From the NCBI GenBank assembly GCA_964036045.1, contig OZ038381.1, positions 155,266,352 through 155,330,351 of the forward strand: DNA of 64,000 nucleotides, in the 5' to 3' direction. The position numbers were made by a program, and so were the translations under genes. Position 1 is the stretch's first letter, and each line of letters begins with the position of its first letter. The notes beneath the pieces are model-generated. The model had not been told where the DNA came from. It saw only the letters and a program-made list of their open reading frames with translations, and did no database searches. Below are positions 1 through 8,634 of the stretch, piece by piece. The stretch comes from Eutreptiella sp. 'Long Island Sound 2002' (Eukaryota; Euglenozoa; Euglenophyceae; Eutreptiales; Eutreptiaceae).

Positions 1-2
1 AG

Positions 3-3000
3 CGTAAGCAAAAGCGCATAGTGGCCCTAGGGTCACTGCTGCGGTCCCTGGAGGTGGACTTCTTCGCCATCCAAGAACCCCACTTCGTCACGGTGGAGGA
101 TCGTCAAGCGGGCATGCAGTGCTTGTCAAAGTACGGGTATGGCCTGGACGGACCACTTCATGAAGAAGGAAGGGGAGGAGTGGCACTGGCGTGGAAAACA
201 TCCAAGTGGACACTGCAATCAATGAAGTTCTTGTCTCCCAGGGCGTTGAAAGCCTCGCTGTCGAGTGGTCCGCTGGAGATCACCATAGTTGTGGTCCACT
301 TCCACCACAAGCACACACGTCGACAGTCGCAATGGAAAGACATCGCCAGGGAGTTACATGGACCAAACCTGATTTTATGTGCTGATCACAATAGTTTAGT
401 TGTAAAACACAGGGACGCCTTCGCGCCCCCAGAGTTTGAGCATGACACGTCTTTACGTGCCAGAGACCAGGAGGTGACGACCTTGGCGAAAGCGGGTCTG
501 CAGGATGTTTGGGTGGATATTCACTGTCCAACCCTGACGGACATCAAGGACAAGGAAGCATCATGTCCGACGGGCTTCACATACGGCTACCCCCGAGAAG
601 GAGAGCGACTCGACCCGCAGAGGCTACGCCGTATTGACCGCATCCACACAACATCCGAATTGCTGAGCTTGGCGACCAGCGTGTACCCCATGTTTGCTGC
701 CAACTCAGACCACAAGGCGATCCTGGCTGAATTCACACCCCCGTCTTTCGACACAGAGGACACGGTCCCCAGATTCTACTGCCCAGAGACCATCCTCCAC
801 GACCTGGAGGCAATGGAAGACCTGGAGACCTCTCTCAAGTCTATCAAGTCAACAGGGGATCAATGGTGGGAAGAGGCCTTGAACTGCATCCAAAAGAAGG
901 CGATCAACCATCAAAGGGAGCATAAAAACAAAAAGCAGTCGGTAGAGCTACAAGCCCTGCGGTTCCTGCGTGGCTCCACGAGAGACTCTGTCGCACCAGC
1001 GGTCTACCAATTTCTATCATCACTGGGGATTGCAGCAAAAGATGCAGCAACAGCCTACACCCTCCTGGTGGGGGTGTATGAAAAAGCTCAGCGTGACAGA
1101 ACGGCCATGGAAACACTGTCCAAGCTCAAGGGGGTGATCACGACCGGGGAAACCTCAGGAGATCCGAGAACCCAAAGGAACGAATTATATCGGTTAATGC
1201 GGGAGTTGCAGGAGCGAAAGAAACTTCAACAGCTGGTATCCAGGACAGGCTCGGCGATACGGGGGGTAAAGGCGGTGGCAAAAGAGCTGGTGGACCATGG
1301 GGACAAAGTGTCCACCCCGACGGGATCCACCGAAGAAGATTGTGTGGCCTATCTGAAGTCATTAGGAGTGGAACAGCGGCTGCGCAAGGCAGGTCGACTT
1401 CTTTTCAAGCAACTATCCCTGGACATAGTTCATGAAGGGCTTAAGAGGCTGAACGGCAACAGTTCCCCTGGATTGGATGGCTTCTCGGCAAAATTCTTCA
1501 AGAGGTTCTCGGGCATCTTCGAACCGCAAATGTATGACTCAATGAAACGCTTCCTCGAAGTGGGCAAAATGCCGGAGACATGGACCTCGGGAGTGGTGAC
1601 AATGATCCCCAAGACGAAGGCGATGCAAACGCCAGATTCGCTCCGACCAATCGCACTGCAAACTACAAGGCAGAAGTGGCTCACCAACATCCTCCTGATC
1701 CAGTTGGAGGATGTACTCCTCCACTGTATTCCGTCACAGCAAACAGGCTTTCTTCGACACAGAAGCATACTCCAGCATGTCTATGGGTCACGGGCACTCT
1801 GGGATGGCTTAAGTGAAGGAGCGGCGTTATCAGTAGACTTCAGAAATGCTTTCCCCACGATGTCTCACGAGATGGTGTCGGCAGCTCTGGGTCTAATGTG
1901 CATACCATTCTTGTATATCCGTCTGATTCTACACCTTTTGCGAGCACCGTATCTATACTCCGTTGGAAAAGGATACGTCCCAGGTGTTTACCACCACCCG
2001 AGGGCAGGCACACGCCAGGGGGATCCACTCTCCCCGGCGCTATTCTCCCTGGTGGCATCCTTCGTGATTTTCCCACTACAAGACCTGGGTCCAGTACTGA
2101 CTGTCATGATGTATGCAGACGACCTCATCATTTTCTTTGATGGAAGAGCCAACCCACAGCCGTTGAAAAGGGTGTGGGAAGTGGTTTCACGTTTTGGACA
2201 GTTTTCGGGGTTGAAGGTCAACCTGAACAAAACGGCAGCGATAGTTCGCAACTGTGGGGGAATGGAGTGGGCGAGATGCTTTCGGGACATTGGAGTGGAC
2301 GTCAAAAACTTCGTCAAGTATCTGGGTGTACGCTTGGGGAATATTCGGCACCAACAAGACGACCAAGGATGGGGGCTAACGATAGAGCAGGCCTTCGCAC
2401 CAGCACTACAAGAAGCCTTCCGTCGCGCTAGGGTGGTATCCACGCTGCAACTGTCCATGAACGAATGTGCATTCATGCTGACATCATGGATTCTGCCGGT
2501 CGTGGCATGGGTATCCAAGGCATATTACGCCCCAGTCTCGGTGATCAGACAACTGAAGTTGGTGTACCACGTGACTATGGGTACCAACAGCTGGGGAATC
2601 ACCCTACCAATCCTATCACGACCAAGAACGCAAGGGGGACTGGCACTACCAGAACCAGAACTCTTTCTTATGCACCAGGCAGCGGCTCCGTTCGTCAGCC
2701 TGTTGGGAGAGCCTTACAAATTCCCTGACAAGGCAGTGGAGACCTTCTATGCATGGGCAACAGCCATAGGGTTCACACCATCCAAAGACAACCTTCCATA
2801 TATTCAACTGGGCATGGTCCGAACGGCAGATCTCACATTTCTGGGATGGTCGGCAAAGGCACACTCCAACATTCAGCGAGTGGCCCCGCAGGTGGCCCCC
2901 CCGGCAAACCGGGACCGCCTGCCGTTGTGGCACTCTGTGTATTTCCGAAATGAGTTCCGCTGCTCCTACTACAACACGAAATTGATCCGGCAGGGGGTGC

Positions 3001-4754
3001 TGACGTGGGGTCAATTCCAAACCTTGGAAGACGCAAGACTGTTCAATGCACTGCCTCGTACATGGAAAGGGGTCTACAATCATGGCGGACGACTCCTCAA
3101 CAAAGTCCCGTCAAAAGGGGGGTTTGATACCCCCGCAGTCCATACCCAAAACTGGACCAGGGCATGGCTGCTCCAGTTCTACGCCTCTCAGCCAGGGGTC
3201 CGCGACCCGCAAACACCGGAGGTATGGGAACAGTTGGCACAGGCACAGCTACCACCAAGGGCTCAAGACTTTGCGCGAAAGGCACTGTGGCACAAACTGA
3301 CCGTACACGCAAGAGTCTACAAGAGGTCAGGCACTGACAAGTGCCCGTTGTGCTCACAAAAGGAGACGGTTAAACACGCGATGGTCGAATGCCCCATGTT
3401 CAAAGCGGCGGCGGCGGTAATACAGCATTACTATGGCCAGGTGACAACTGATAACGGGACATCCACAGTTCGAGAAATGATGGAGTCCGACGACCAAGAA
3501 TGGTTGCTGAAAACGAATCAAGGCCGGGCGATGTGGTCAGCAAGAAGTGCCCATTGGCGATATCGATGCGAAGTCAAGGCAGGAGCATCACCGGTGTTCA
3601 CGTCATACCTTACAACATGGCTAAGGGAGTTGTGTGAGTGGGTGGGATTCTACATAGGGGAGCGCAGGGAACAATGGAAAGGCTTTCAAAAATCACTGGA
3701 ACAACTTCGAGACACTGGAGTGCAGCCGCGACAAGGGGAAGTGCAAGTACATGGGGGACTGAATGCATGGTGGCAAACACACACGGAGTGCTTCACCCAA
3801 GAAAAATCAGCCGACAATCATAGTTGGCAAAGGGCAACGGAACCACATCCGAAGCGCCCGAGGCAGGCAGGCCCGGGAGTGCTACAAGGAGTGCAAGATC
3901 TGATTACAAAATTGGTGGAGAAGGGCTACAGGATAGTGTACACAGATGGATCGTCGAAGCGACTGAGCCACAAGGACATGCGCAGGGCCGGGGGATTTGG
4001 CGTGTTCGCGGCGGAAGACGACCAAGGACCAGAGGTGCGCTTCTGTGGCTACGTGCCAACACATCACAGGCAAACAAACAACGGAGCAGAGCTTTGGGCA
4101 GCCGTGGAAGCCTTACAGGGATTCTGGGTGCCAAAACTGGCAATCCTCACCGACTCGCAGTACCTGCAGCTGGGAGCGACTGGCAGGGCCCAACACTGGA
4201 AGTCAAAGGGATGGACAACCACATCTGGAAAACTACAAGTCCACGTCCCAGTCTGGGAAGTGCTGCTCCAGGAAATGGCGACGCCGGGAAGAGAAGTCAG
4301 GTGGGAACATGTCCCAGCACATGTCAACGTGCAGGGAAATGAGATGGCGAATGGATTGGCCATGGAAGGCATGTGTTCAAGCCCACTGTGGTCACAGCAT
4401 GCAGCACCAAAATCATCATCAGGGTCAGAGTCCACGGTAGGTTTGAGGGGAGGGTCGGGATCAGAGTCAGAGGGCACAAGGGCACTCTGGTCTTCCTTGG
4501 GTATGGTACCCATGGACAGTGATGAACTGACAGGGGAAGCATCCGGGGAGCCAGCGCCACGAGAGATGGGACCGTACTCCTCAAGCAGTACGGAAAGTGA
4601 GGAAATGAGGACAGGACACACACACCAGGGAGTGCTGTCGAGTGCATTGTCAACAGCAGACACACTGTCCTTCAGCACTGATGTGAGTGACACCAGGCGA
4701 CAGCGCAAGAAGCGAAGGCTCAGGAAAAGCAGGAACCCAGGACAGGGTCGATAA
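3..4754 (+). CDS. LINE pol polyprotein (APE endonuclease, RT, zinc knuckle, RNase H), partial
   Basis: Positions count from a GTG at base 21, but the frame is open to base 3, so the true start lies outside the window. The AP-endonuclease domain shows QE (18-19), ADHN near 121 and SDH near 230. RT shows SPGLDG near 482, SVDFRNAF near 605, RQGDPLSP near 665 and YADD at 698-701. A zinc knuckle CPLC..H..C lies near 1108-1125. RNase H shows YTDGS (D1309), AEL (E1357) and TDS (D1378), but the last acidic position, normally GNExAD, reads GNEMAN (N1444). The tail (about 1460-1577) is Ser/Glu-rich and ends in a basic KKRRLRKSR patch. No internal stop is present. It should nick the target, reverse-transcribe element RNA and remove RNA from the hybrid. 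The RNase H may be inactive. Confidence 0.9.
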   Translation, partial: RKQKRIVALGSLLRSLEVDFFAIQEPHFVTVEDRQAGMQCLSKYGYGLDGPLHEEGRGGVALAWKTSKWTLQSMKFLSPRALKASLSSGPLEITIVVVHFHHKHTRRQSQWKDIARELHGPNLILCADHNSLVVKHRDAFAPPEFEHDTSLRARDQEVTTLAKAGLQDVWVDIHCPTLTDIKDKEASCPTGFTYGYPREGERLDPQRLRRIDRIHTTSELLSLATSVYPMFAANSDHKAILAEFTPPSFDTEDTVPRFYCPETILHDLEAMEDLETSLKSIKSTGDQWWEEALNCIQKKAINHQREHKNKKQSVELQALRFLRGSTRDSVAPAVYQFLSSLGIAAKDAATAYTLLVGVYEKAQRDRTAMETLSKLKGVITTGETSGDPRTQRNELYRLMRELQERKKLQQLVSRTGSAIRGVKAVAKELVDHGDKVSTPTGSTEEDCVAYLKSLGVEQRLRKAGRLLFKQLSLDIVHEGLKRLNGNSSPGLDGFSAKFFKRFSGIFEPQMYDSMKRFLEVGKMPETWTSGVVTMIPKTKAMQTPDSLRPIALQTTRQKWLTNILLIQLEDVLLHCIPSQQTGFLRHRSILQHVYGSRALWDGLSEGAALSVDFRNAFPTMSHEMVSAALGLMCIPFLYIRLILHLLRAPYLYSVGKGYVPGVYHHPRAGTRQGDPLSPALFSLVASFVIFPLQDLGPVLTVMMYADDLIIFFDGRANPQPLKRVWEVVSRFGQFSGLKVNLNKTAAIVRNCGGMEWARCFRDIGVDVKNFVKYLGVRLGNIRHQQDDQGWGLTIEQAFAPALQEAFRRARVVSTLQLSMNECAFMLTSWILPVVAWVSKAYYAPVSVIRQLKLVYHVTMGTNSWGITLPILSRPRTQGGLALPEPELFLMHQAAAPFVSLLGEPYKFPDKAVETFYAWATAIGFTPSKDNLPYIQLGMVRTADLTFLGWSAKAHSNIQRVAPQVAPPANRDRLPLWHSVYFRNEFRCSYYNTKLIRQGVLTWGQFQTLEDARLFNALPRTWKGVYNHGGRLLNKVPSKGGFDTPAVHTQNWTRAWLLQFYASQPGVRDPQTPEVWEQLAQAQLPPRAQDFARKALWHKLTVHARVYKRSGTDKCPLCSQKETVKHAMVECPMFKAAAAVIQHYYGQVTTDNGTSTVREMMESDDQEWLLKTNQGRAMWSARSAHWRYRCEVKAGASPVFTSYLTTWLRELCEWVGFYIGERREQWKGFQKSLEQLRDTGVQPRQGEVQVHGGLNAWWQTHTECFTQEKSADNHSWQRATEPHPKRPRQAGPGVLQGVQDLITKLVEKGYRIVYTDGSSKRLSHKDMRRAGGFGVFAAEDDQGPEVRFCGYVPTHHRQTNNGAELWAAVEALQGFWVPKLAILTDSQYLQLGATGRAQHWKSKGWTTTSGKLQVHVPVWEVLLQEMATPGREVRWEHVPAHVNVQGNEMANGLAMEGMCSSPLWSQHAAPKSSSGSESTVGLRGGSGSESEGTRALWSSLGMVPMDSDELTGEASGEPAPREMGPYSSSSTESEEMRTGHTHQGVLSSALSTADTLSFSTDVSDTRRQRKKRRLRKSRNPGQGR

Positions 4755-4845
4755 TGACAGAGCCAGTAGCCCTTGCACAATGGTGCAGACATCTCACAGG
4801 CACCAAGCACAACAATGCATGTCTGAAAAACCTGTGTTCTGACGC

Positions 4846-4978
4846 AGAGTTTGCATCACATGAGCTGCGTTTTGTCGCAGTAGAGTTTGCATCATATGAG
4901 CTGCGTTCTGTCGCAGTGAGCAGCACCACGCAAAGGAGAACCCCAAGCAGCTGAACGCCGCGTCCTGTCGCGGACAGG
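4846..4978 (+). repeat. 36-bp tandem repeat plus hairpin between the two LINE ORFs
   Basis: The segment AGAGTTTGCATCA starts at 4846 and again at 4882, giving a 36-bp unit present twice, each followed by GCTGCGTTYTGTCGCAG. Near 4963-4977 CCTGTCGCGGACAGG forms a 6-bp-stem hairpin just before the ATG of the downstream ORF at 4991. It could structure the RNA between the ORFs, but function is unknown. Confidence 0.6.
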
Positions 4979-4990
4979 CACCCAGGCGTT

Positions 4991-5632
4991 ATGCCGTCTG
5001 GGAGGACACAGCAGGAGAAGGGATCTCACCAACAGCGGTATGGCCCATATACACACATTCAGCCAGCCCCAAAGAAGGTCAAGCCTCAGCAAGAAAGCGA
5101 GCGTTTCAAGGTGCAAGCACTGAGTCAGCTGGACGCCATTGCGAACGAAGGACTGCAAGCAGTTGAAGCAGAGCTGACCACAATGGCCTGGGCCCGCAAT
5201 CAGCAGATCTGGCTCCGACTGGACCAACCACATGGCACCAGGATGCATTGTGAGATTGTGGACAACCATGGGGAACCACTGCAGATGAGCAATCAGGATC
5301 TCTACTCGGTGATGGTCCACATCAACTGGACCCTGAAGACCCAGGCATTGGCGAACATGCAGGTCCAGTGGCGACCCAAAAGTGCAGGCAAGTGGCACCC
5401 GTTCCAGTGGGAGGCGATCCTCCACTGTCCGACGGCAGAAGGACACAGGGCGGTGCCCTCCTCAGTAAGCAGAACTGGAGATTGCATGCATGTGTGGCTG
5501 GCAGGCCGAGCGGACCTCTTGCGATTGTTCCAAAGAACGCTCTTCAGGCAGGCGGACCCGGTACCCGGGGACGCTGTGCGGTTCCTCTACACGCTGCTGA
5601 ACACACCCCCATGCGAAAGAAGATACGCATGA
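4991..5632 (+). CDS. Unrecognised 213-aa ORF downstream of LINE pol
   Basis: An uninterrupted ATG-to-TGA ORF begins 236 bp after the LINE pol stop on the same strand. The first ~40 residues are Gln/Lys/Pro-rich and basic (about residues 10-37, with PAPKKVKPQQ), which would suit nucleic-acid binding. The rest has a balanced globular composition rich in Trp and Leu, with no membrane segment or signal peptide. I recognise no domain. Its position suggests an accessory ORF of the LINE, which is unusual because LINE second ORFs normally lie upstream of pol. Alternatives are a captured host fragment or an ORF in a long 3' UTR. A copy of this LINE elsewhere with the same downstream ORF would settle it. 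Confidence 0.5.
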   Translation: MPSGRTQQEKGSHQQRYGPYTHIQPAPKKVKPQQESERFKVQALSQLDAIANEGLQAVEAELTTMAWARNQQIWLRLDQPHGTRMHCEIVDNHGEPLQMSNQDLYSVMVHINWTLKTQALANMQVQWRPKSAGKWHPFQWEAILHCPTAEGHRAVPSSVSRTGDCMHVWLAGRADLLRLFQRTLFRQADPVPGDAVRFLYTLLNTPPCERRYA

Positions 5633-5689
5633 CAGGGGGTTACACAAAGGAGAAGAAGAGTGGAGCGCATGGTGCCATGGTGCAGATAC

Positions 5690-5795
5690 CCCATCGTCGT
5701 AGCTCAGTGGATACACCACACCTCTTCTGTCCCGTGGAGGATGGTTCGAACCCCGGGGGGGATAGAGATGCACCGAACAACCCGAACCCCCTTTT
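5690..5795 (+). repeat. tRNA-headed SINE-like repeat (copy 1)
   Basis: TAGCTCAGTGG (about 5699-5709) fits a pol III A box and GGTTCGAACCCC (about 5744-5755) a B box, at tRNA-like spacing. No complete cloverleaf acceptor stem closes, so a working tRNA is unlikely. A related unit occurs at 33440-33545 with the same boxes and a similar downstream segment (ACCGAACAACCCGAACCCCC here, ACTGAACGTCCCGAATCCCC there). That shared non-tRNA tail is what marks it as a SINE family. Confidence 0.55.
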
Positions 5796-5940
5796 TGGGC
5801 GCGAGAGAGAGGGAGAGAGAAACAGAGAGAGAGAGAGAGGGTAGAGCACAGTGGGAAAGGAACAGAGAGGAGCAACAGGAGAGAAAGAGCAGGGGAGAGC
5901 AAGAGAGATTGGGAGGGAGAGAGTAGGAGAGAGACCCACA
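5796..5940 (+). repeat. GA-rich low-complexity tract
   Basis: An imperfect GAGA/GGGAGAGA purine tract follows the SINE-like unit. It may be the simple-sequence tail of that repeat. No coding signal is evident. Confidence 0.6.
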
Positions 5941-5980
5941 GAGCAAGAGACCGGGGCTAACCGGCGCAAAGGGAGGTGGT

Positions 5981-6020
5981 GGGTTCGAGCTGACCAGGGT
6001 GGGTTCGAGCTGACCAGGGT
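5981..6020 (+). repeat. Perfect 20-bp tandem duplication
   Basis: GGGTTCGAGCTGACCAGGGT occurs at 5981-6000 and again directly at 6001-6020. It contains a GGGTTCGAGC B-box-like core, so it may come from a pol III repeat tail. Confidence 0.7.
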
Positions 6021-6269
6021 AAAAGGGACGCCACGGCGGCACGGAACAGTCAAGAAATGAAAAAGCAGGGCGCCGCAGCGCCCCTGAGCCACAGGCTCGA
6101 CACGTTGTCACGTGTTGAACAGCCCAAGCATGACTAGGGCTGCGAGAGTGCGGCCCATGTGAGGGGAACGGAAGCAAGTAGGCATGAATGTGTGGGCAGC
6201 ATGAGCATACATGGTGTGGAGCTGAAATGGTATGCGCCACAAGCAATGATCTGTTGAGTTGCCTGACAG

Positions 6270-6415
6270 TCGGAGCGCATGCTGAAATGCTGAGACGCCT
6301 TTGCGCCAACCAAGGCGCCTTTGCGCCCCTGAGGATCGAGTATGACACGTCCTCACGAGCCAGAGAGCAAGTGCATGACAGGGGCACGACCTGCAGGGCA
6401 AGGGTTAGAGACTAA
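6270..6415 (+). pseudogene. Relic of a LINE endonuclease segment
   Basis: In the frame ending at 6415 the translation reads AFAPLRIEYDTSSRAREQ, which resembles AFAPPEFEHDTSLRARDQ of the intact LINE (around 415-470). The DNA is also similar (TATGACACGTCCTCACG against CATGACACGTCTTTACG). Only about 35 codons are recognisable. I take it as a truncated copy of the same or a sister LINE. Confidence 0.4.
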
Positions 6416-6480
6416 CCGGCACTGTGGGTGGGTGGTGGGTGCGAGGTGACCTCAATGTCCAGAGGACCAGTGTCAATGCA

Positions 6481-6560
6481 CAGCCAGCAACCACCTGGTG
6501 TGGTACAGAACTGGTCTACGCAGCCAGCAACCACCTGGTGTGGTACAGAACTGGTCTACG
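6481..6560 (+). repeat. Perfect 40-bp tandem duplication
   Basis: The 40-bp unit beginning CAGCCAGCAACCACCTGG occupies 6481-6520 and is repeated at 6521-6560. It looks like a recent slippage or unequal-exchange event in otherwise unassigned DNA. Confidence 0.8.
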
Positions 6561-6651
6561 CTGCAGTGCAGCAAGCAAAACACTGAACAATGTGGTTATG
6601 ACCATGCGCCTGTGACACGGGGGCGTATGCGAGCCCAGTTTCCGTTGCCTC

Positions 6652-7066
6652 ATGGCCCCAGCCCCCTGCAGGTGCTGCGGTGGCCAGCACTGGGAACAAT
6701 ACTGCCCATACTGCCCAGTAGCAGCGCAACAACAACATCAAAACCTCATGCAAACTCCAATGGGGCACATGGGACAAACCCCGTCCATATGCAGGGAGGC
6801 CAACCAATGCAACACGATGTGCCCGGTGGAGGGGGGGGACAGGGTGTGGGGAATCAATGGCCCTGACTCCAGTTCGCCTAGAACCCAGCCCAACAGCATA
6901 TGGCATCCATCTACAGAGAAATGGGAATGCGCACGGGGCCTGCGTAGGGACTAGTGGGGAAGGGGGATGGGCAGGATCCAGGATCATGTACATGTATGAA
7001 TTTGAAGCGGTTGCACGCACGTTTTACAAAATCACGGCAGACGAGTGGACATATGGCCACATGTAG
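6652..7066 (+). pseudogene. Zinc-knuckle ORF fragment, possible LINE ORF1/gag relic
   Basis: The frame from 6652 encodes MAPAPCRCCGGQHWEQYC, a CX2CX3HX4C array close to a CCHC zinc knuckle, followed by a Gln/Met/Thr-rich stretch to a stop at 6954. A neighbouring frame continues to 7066. Zinc knuckles of this kind are typical of LINE ORF1 and retroelement gag proteins. The fragment lies just beyond a LINE endonuclease relic, so it may belong to the same decayed element. It could also be chance, as it is short. Confidence 0.3.
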
Positions 7067-8086
7067 CTAGCCGCAAGGGCAGTCGCAGGCGGGCCCAGAA
7101 AGACCTACACGCCAGCCATCAGGCAATTCATCCAGCAAAGTGACTCGTCAGCCACAGTGGCGGAACCCCTACACGATAGGATGTGCAATTTCGCGAACAA
7201 GAAACGAGGGAGGTCATCGGCAAACATCCTTCTGGCCAGAATCAGACTCGTGGAAAAACTGGACCCCCCCCCCCCCACGGTCAGACCTATCCATTGGTTA
7301 CAGTCCTTTGCTATTGCCCCCCCCCCAAAAAAAAACGAGGCCTTGTGCCAACCCCCCCCCCAAAAAAAACTATAGTCAATAAAACAACAAGCAGAAGGGG
7401 TTGCCATGTCTAGACAATGCCAAGGTGCAAATACAGGGTGCATGTGTATTGTGTTCTATGAGGTCTATGAGGTCTGTGGGGGTTGGAGGCATTTTCCAAG
7501 AACTGTGTTGAGTATTCAAGGTTGTGCACTTTGAGTCAGTCAAAAAAACAAGAAAGGGGGGCACATTTAGGAGCAACACTGGCAGGTCAGGTGTACATAC
7601 AGGCTCTTTGTTGACATTGCTAGAGGTCTGTGACCCTTGGTAGATCCAGATCCCTGCACCTGCGCCTGTCCTCTCACCACCATGCTGAGAACCTTCTCAG
7701 AGCTCCTCTAAGGTTACGTGATCTCCTGTCCTCTTCATTGCCCCGCTGTGGCTGTGACTGTCGCCTCGCAACAACCCCGTTGCCAAAGCATTTGCACGTA
7801 CATGTTGTGTACACAGGCCTGCAAACAAAACGTGCATGCTCCTGCACACAACATTCGTCCTTGCCAAACTCTGTTACAAAGGCCTTGACCTTGCACAACA
7901 TGTCCATTTTGCTACATCAGGCTCTGAAAGAAGGGTTGGGGCAGGCATTTCACTCACTTCACCCTTTGCTTCATCGCTGTTGTAGGCTCTGTTATCGTTG
8001 TGAAAAGTGCACACTGCACAGTCTGAAGGAGGGTCCTGAACGCGCCTGCTTCATAGCCGTACATTTTTTGGGGGCAAAATGAGCGA
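7067..8086. other. Unassigned stretch with long C/A homopolymers
   Basis: Runs of C and A (about 7262-7276, 7317-7335 and 7354-7369) sit in a non-coding-looking stretch. 7450-8086 is ordinary-complexity DNA upstream of the glycosyltransferase start. I see no gene, RNA or repeat that I can name. The promoter of the downstream gene should lie here but shows no clear motif. Confidence 0.4.
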
Positions 8087-8634
8087 ATGTATCTCCCAAA
8101 TTTCGTCAAGCCCTGCATCCTGGTGGTCATTGCCACGCTGTGGATCTTCCTGTTTGTTCACTTGACCCTGCAAGACATCAGGACTGAGCCCGCAGTTAGC
8201 GTCCAGCATGAACCCTGTGATTGCAAGTGCCTTTCCCCAGAGCCTCATGCGCAGAAGGACATAAACGCTTCGGACGAAGCTGGGGAAGAGGTCTTTGCCC
8301 CTGGCATGCTGGGACCGTCACCTGGAACGATGGACTCATCACCAGACATGTATGGGTCGCAAGTGTACCCAAACACTGACCGCAGTGGCAATGCATCTAC
8401 GTCAGTGGCTTCGAGAGGGGATGAGGTTAACAGCCTGGAACCAGCTTCAACCCTTGGTCTTTGGTATTTGCTTGGTAATTACACCACACTGAGTGCTGAA
8501 CAAGCGGCGGAGGCTGCGAAGCTGAACATCACCATCATGAAGCTTAAGAAGTACCCGTGGCTTGTGGATGAGGAGGCAGTTAAGTTGAACATTACTCCAC
8601 AGCATTGTCCCAGGCATGCCCTGTTTGTCTCAGG
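8087..8634 (+). CDS. O-fucosyltransferase-like gene, exon 1 (membrane anchor and stem)
   Basis: The ATG at 8087 opens MYLPNFVKPC followed by a hydrophobic helix (about residues 10-29, ILVVIATLWIFLFVHLTL). That is a typical uncleaved signal anchor, followed by a Ser/Pro/Asn-rich stem with NIT and NYT N-glycosylation sequons. I end the exon at 8634 (CAGG before GTGGCC) because this gives codon phase 2 and joins cleanly to exon 2, reading LFVSG-RYFTFSNVFGG. The unspliced frame stops at 8644. Confidence 0.6.

Larger units (their letters stand above)
1..5640 (+). mobile_element. LINE (non-LTR) retrotransposon, 5' end outside window
   Basis: The element is defined by a long pol ORF (3-4754), a tandem-repeat spacer, and a second downstream ORF (4991-5632). 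The pol frame is open at base 3, so the 5' UTR and any ORF1 lie outside the window. No LTR or integrase is present, and the domain order endonuclease-RT-zinc knuckle-RNase H is that of APE-type LINEs that keep an RNase H. The 3' limit is set at the start of the SINE-like repeat near 5690 and is approximate. No poly(A) or target-site duplication was seen. It is by far the least damaged retroelement here. Confidence 0.85.

Noticed and set aside
5699-5760. A functional tRNA gene at the A/B-box pair
   Set aside because: Boxes fit, but no acceptor stem or normal anticodon arm closes and a second copy shares the non-tRNA tail, so a SINE head is more likely.
6188-6415. Independent small gene
   Set aside because: Its C-terminal half resembles the LINE endonuclease segment, so a relic is the simpler reading.
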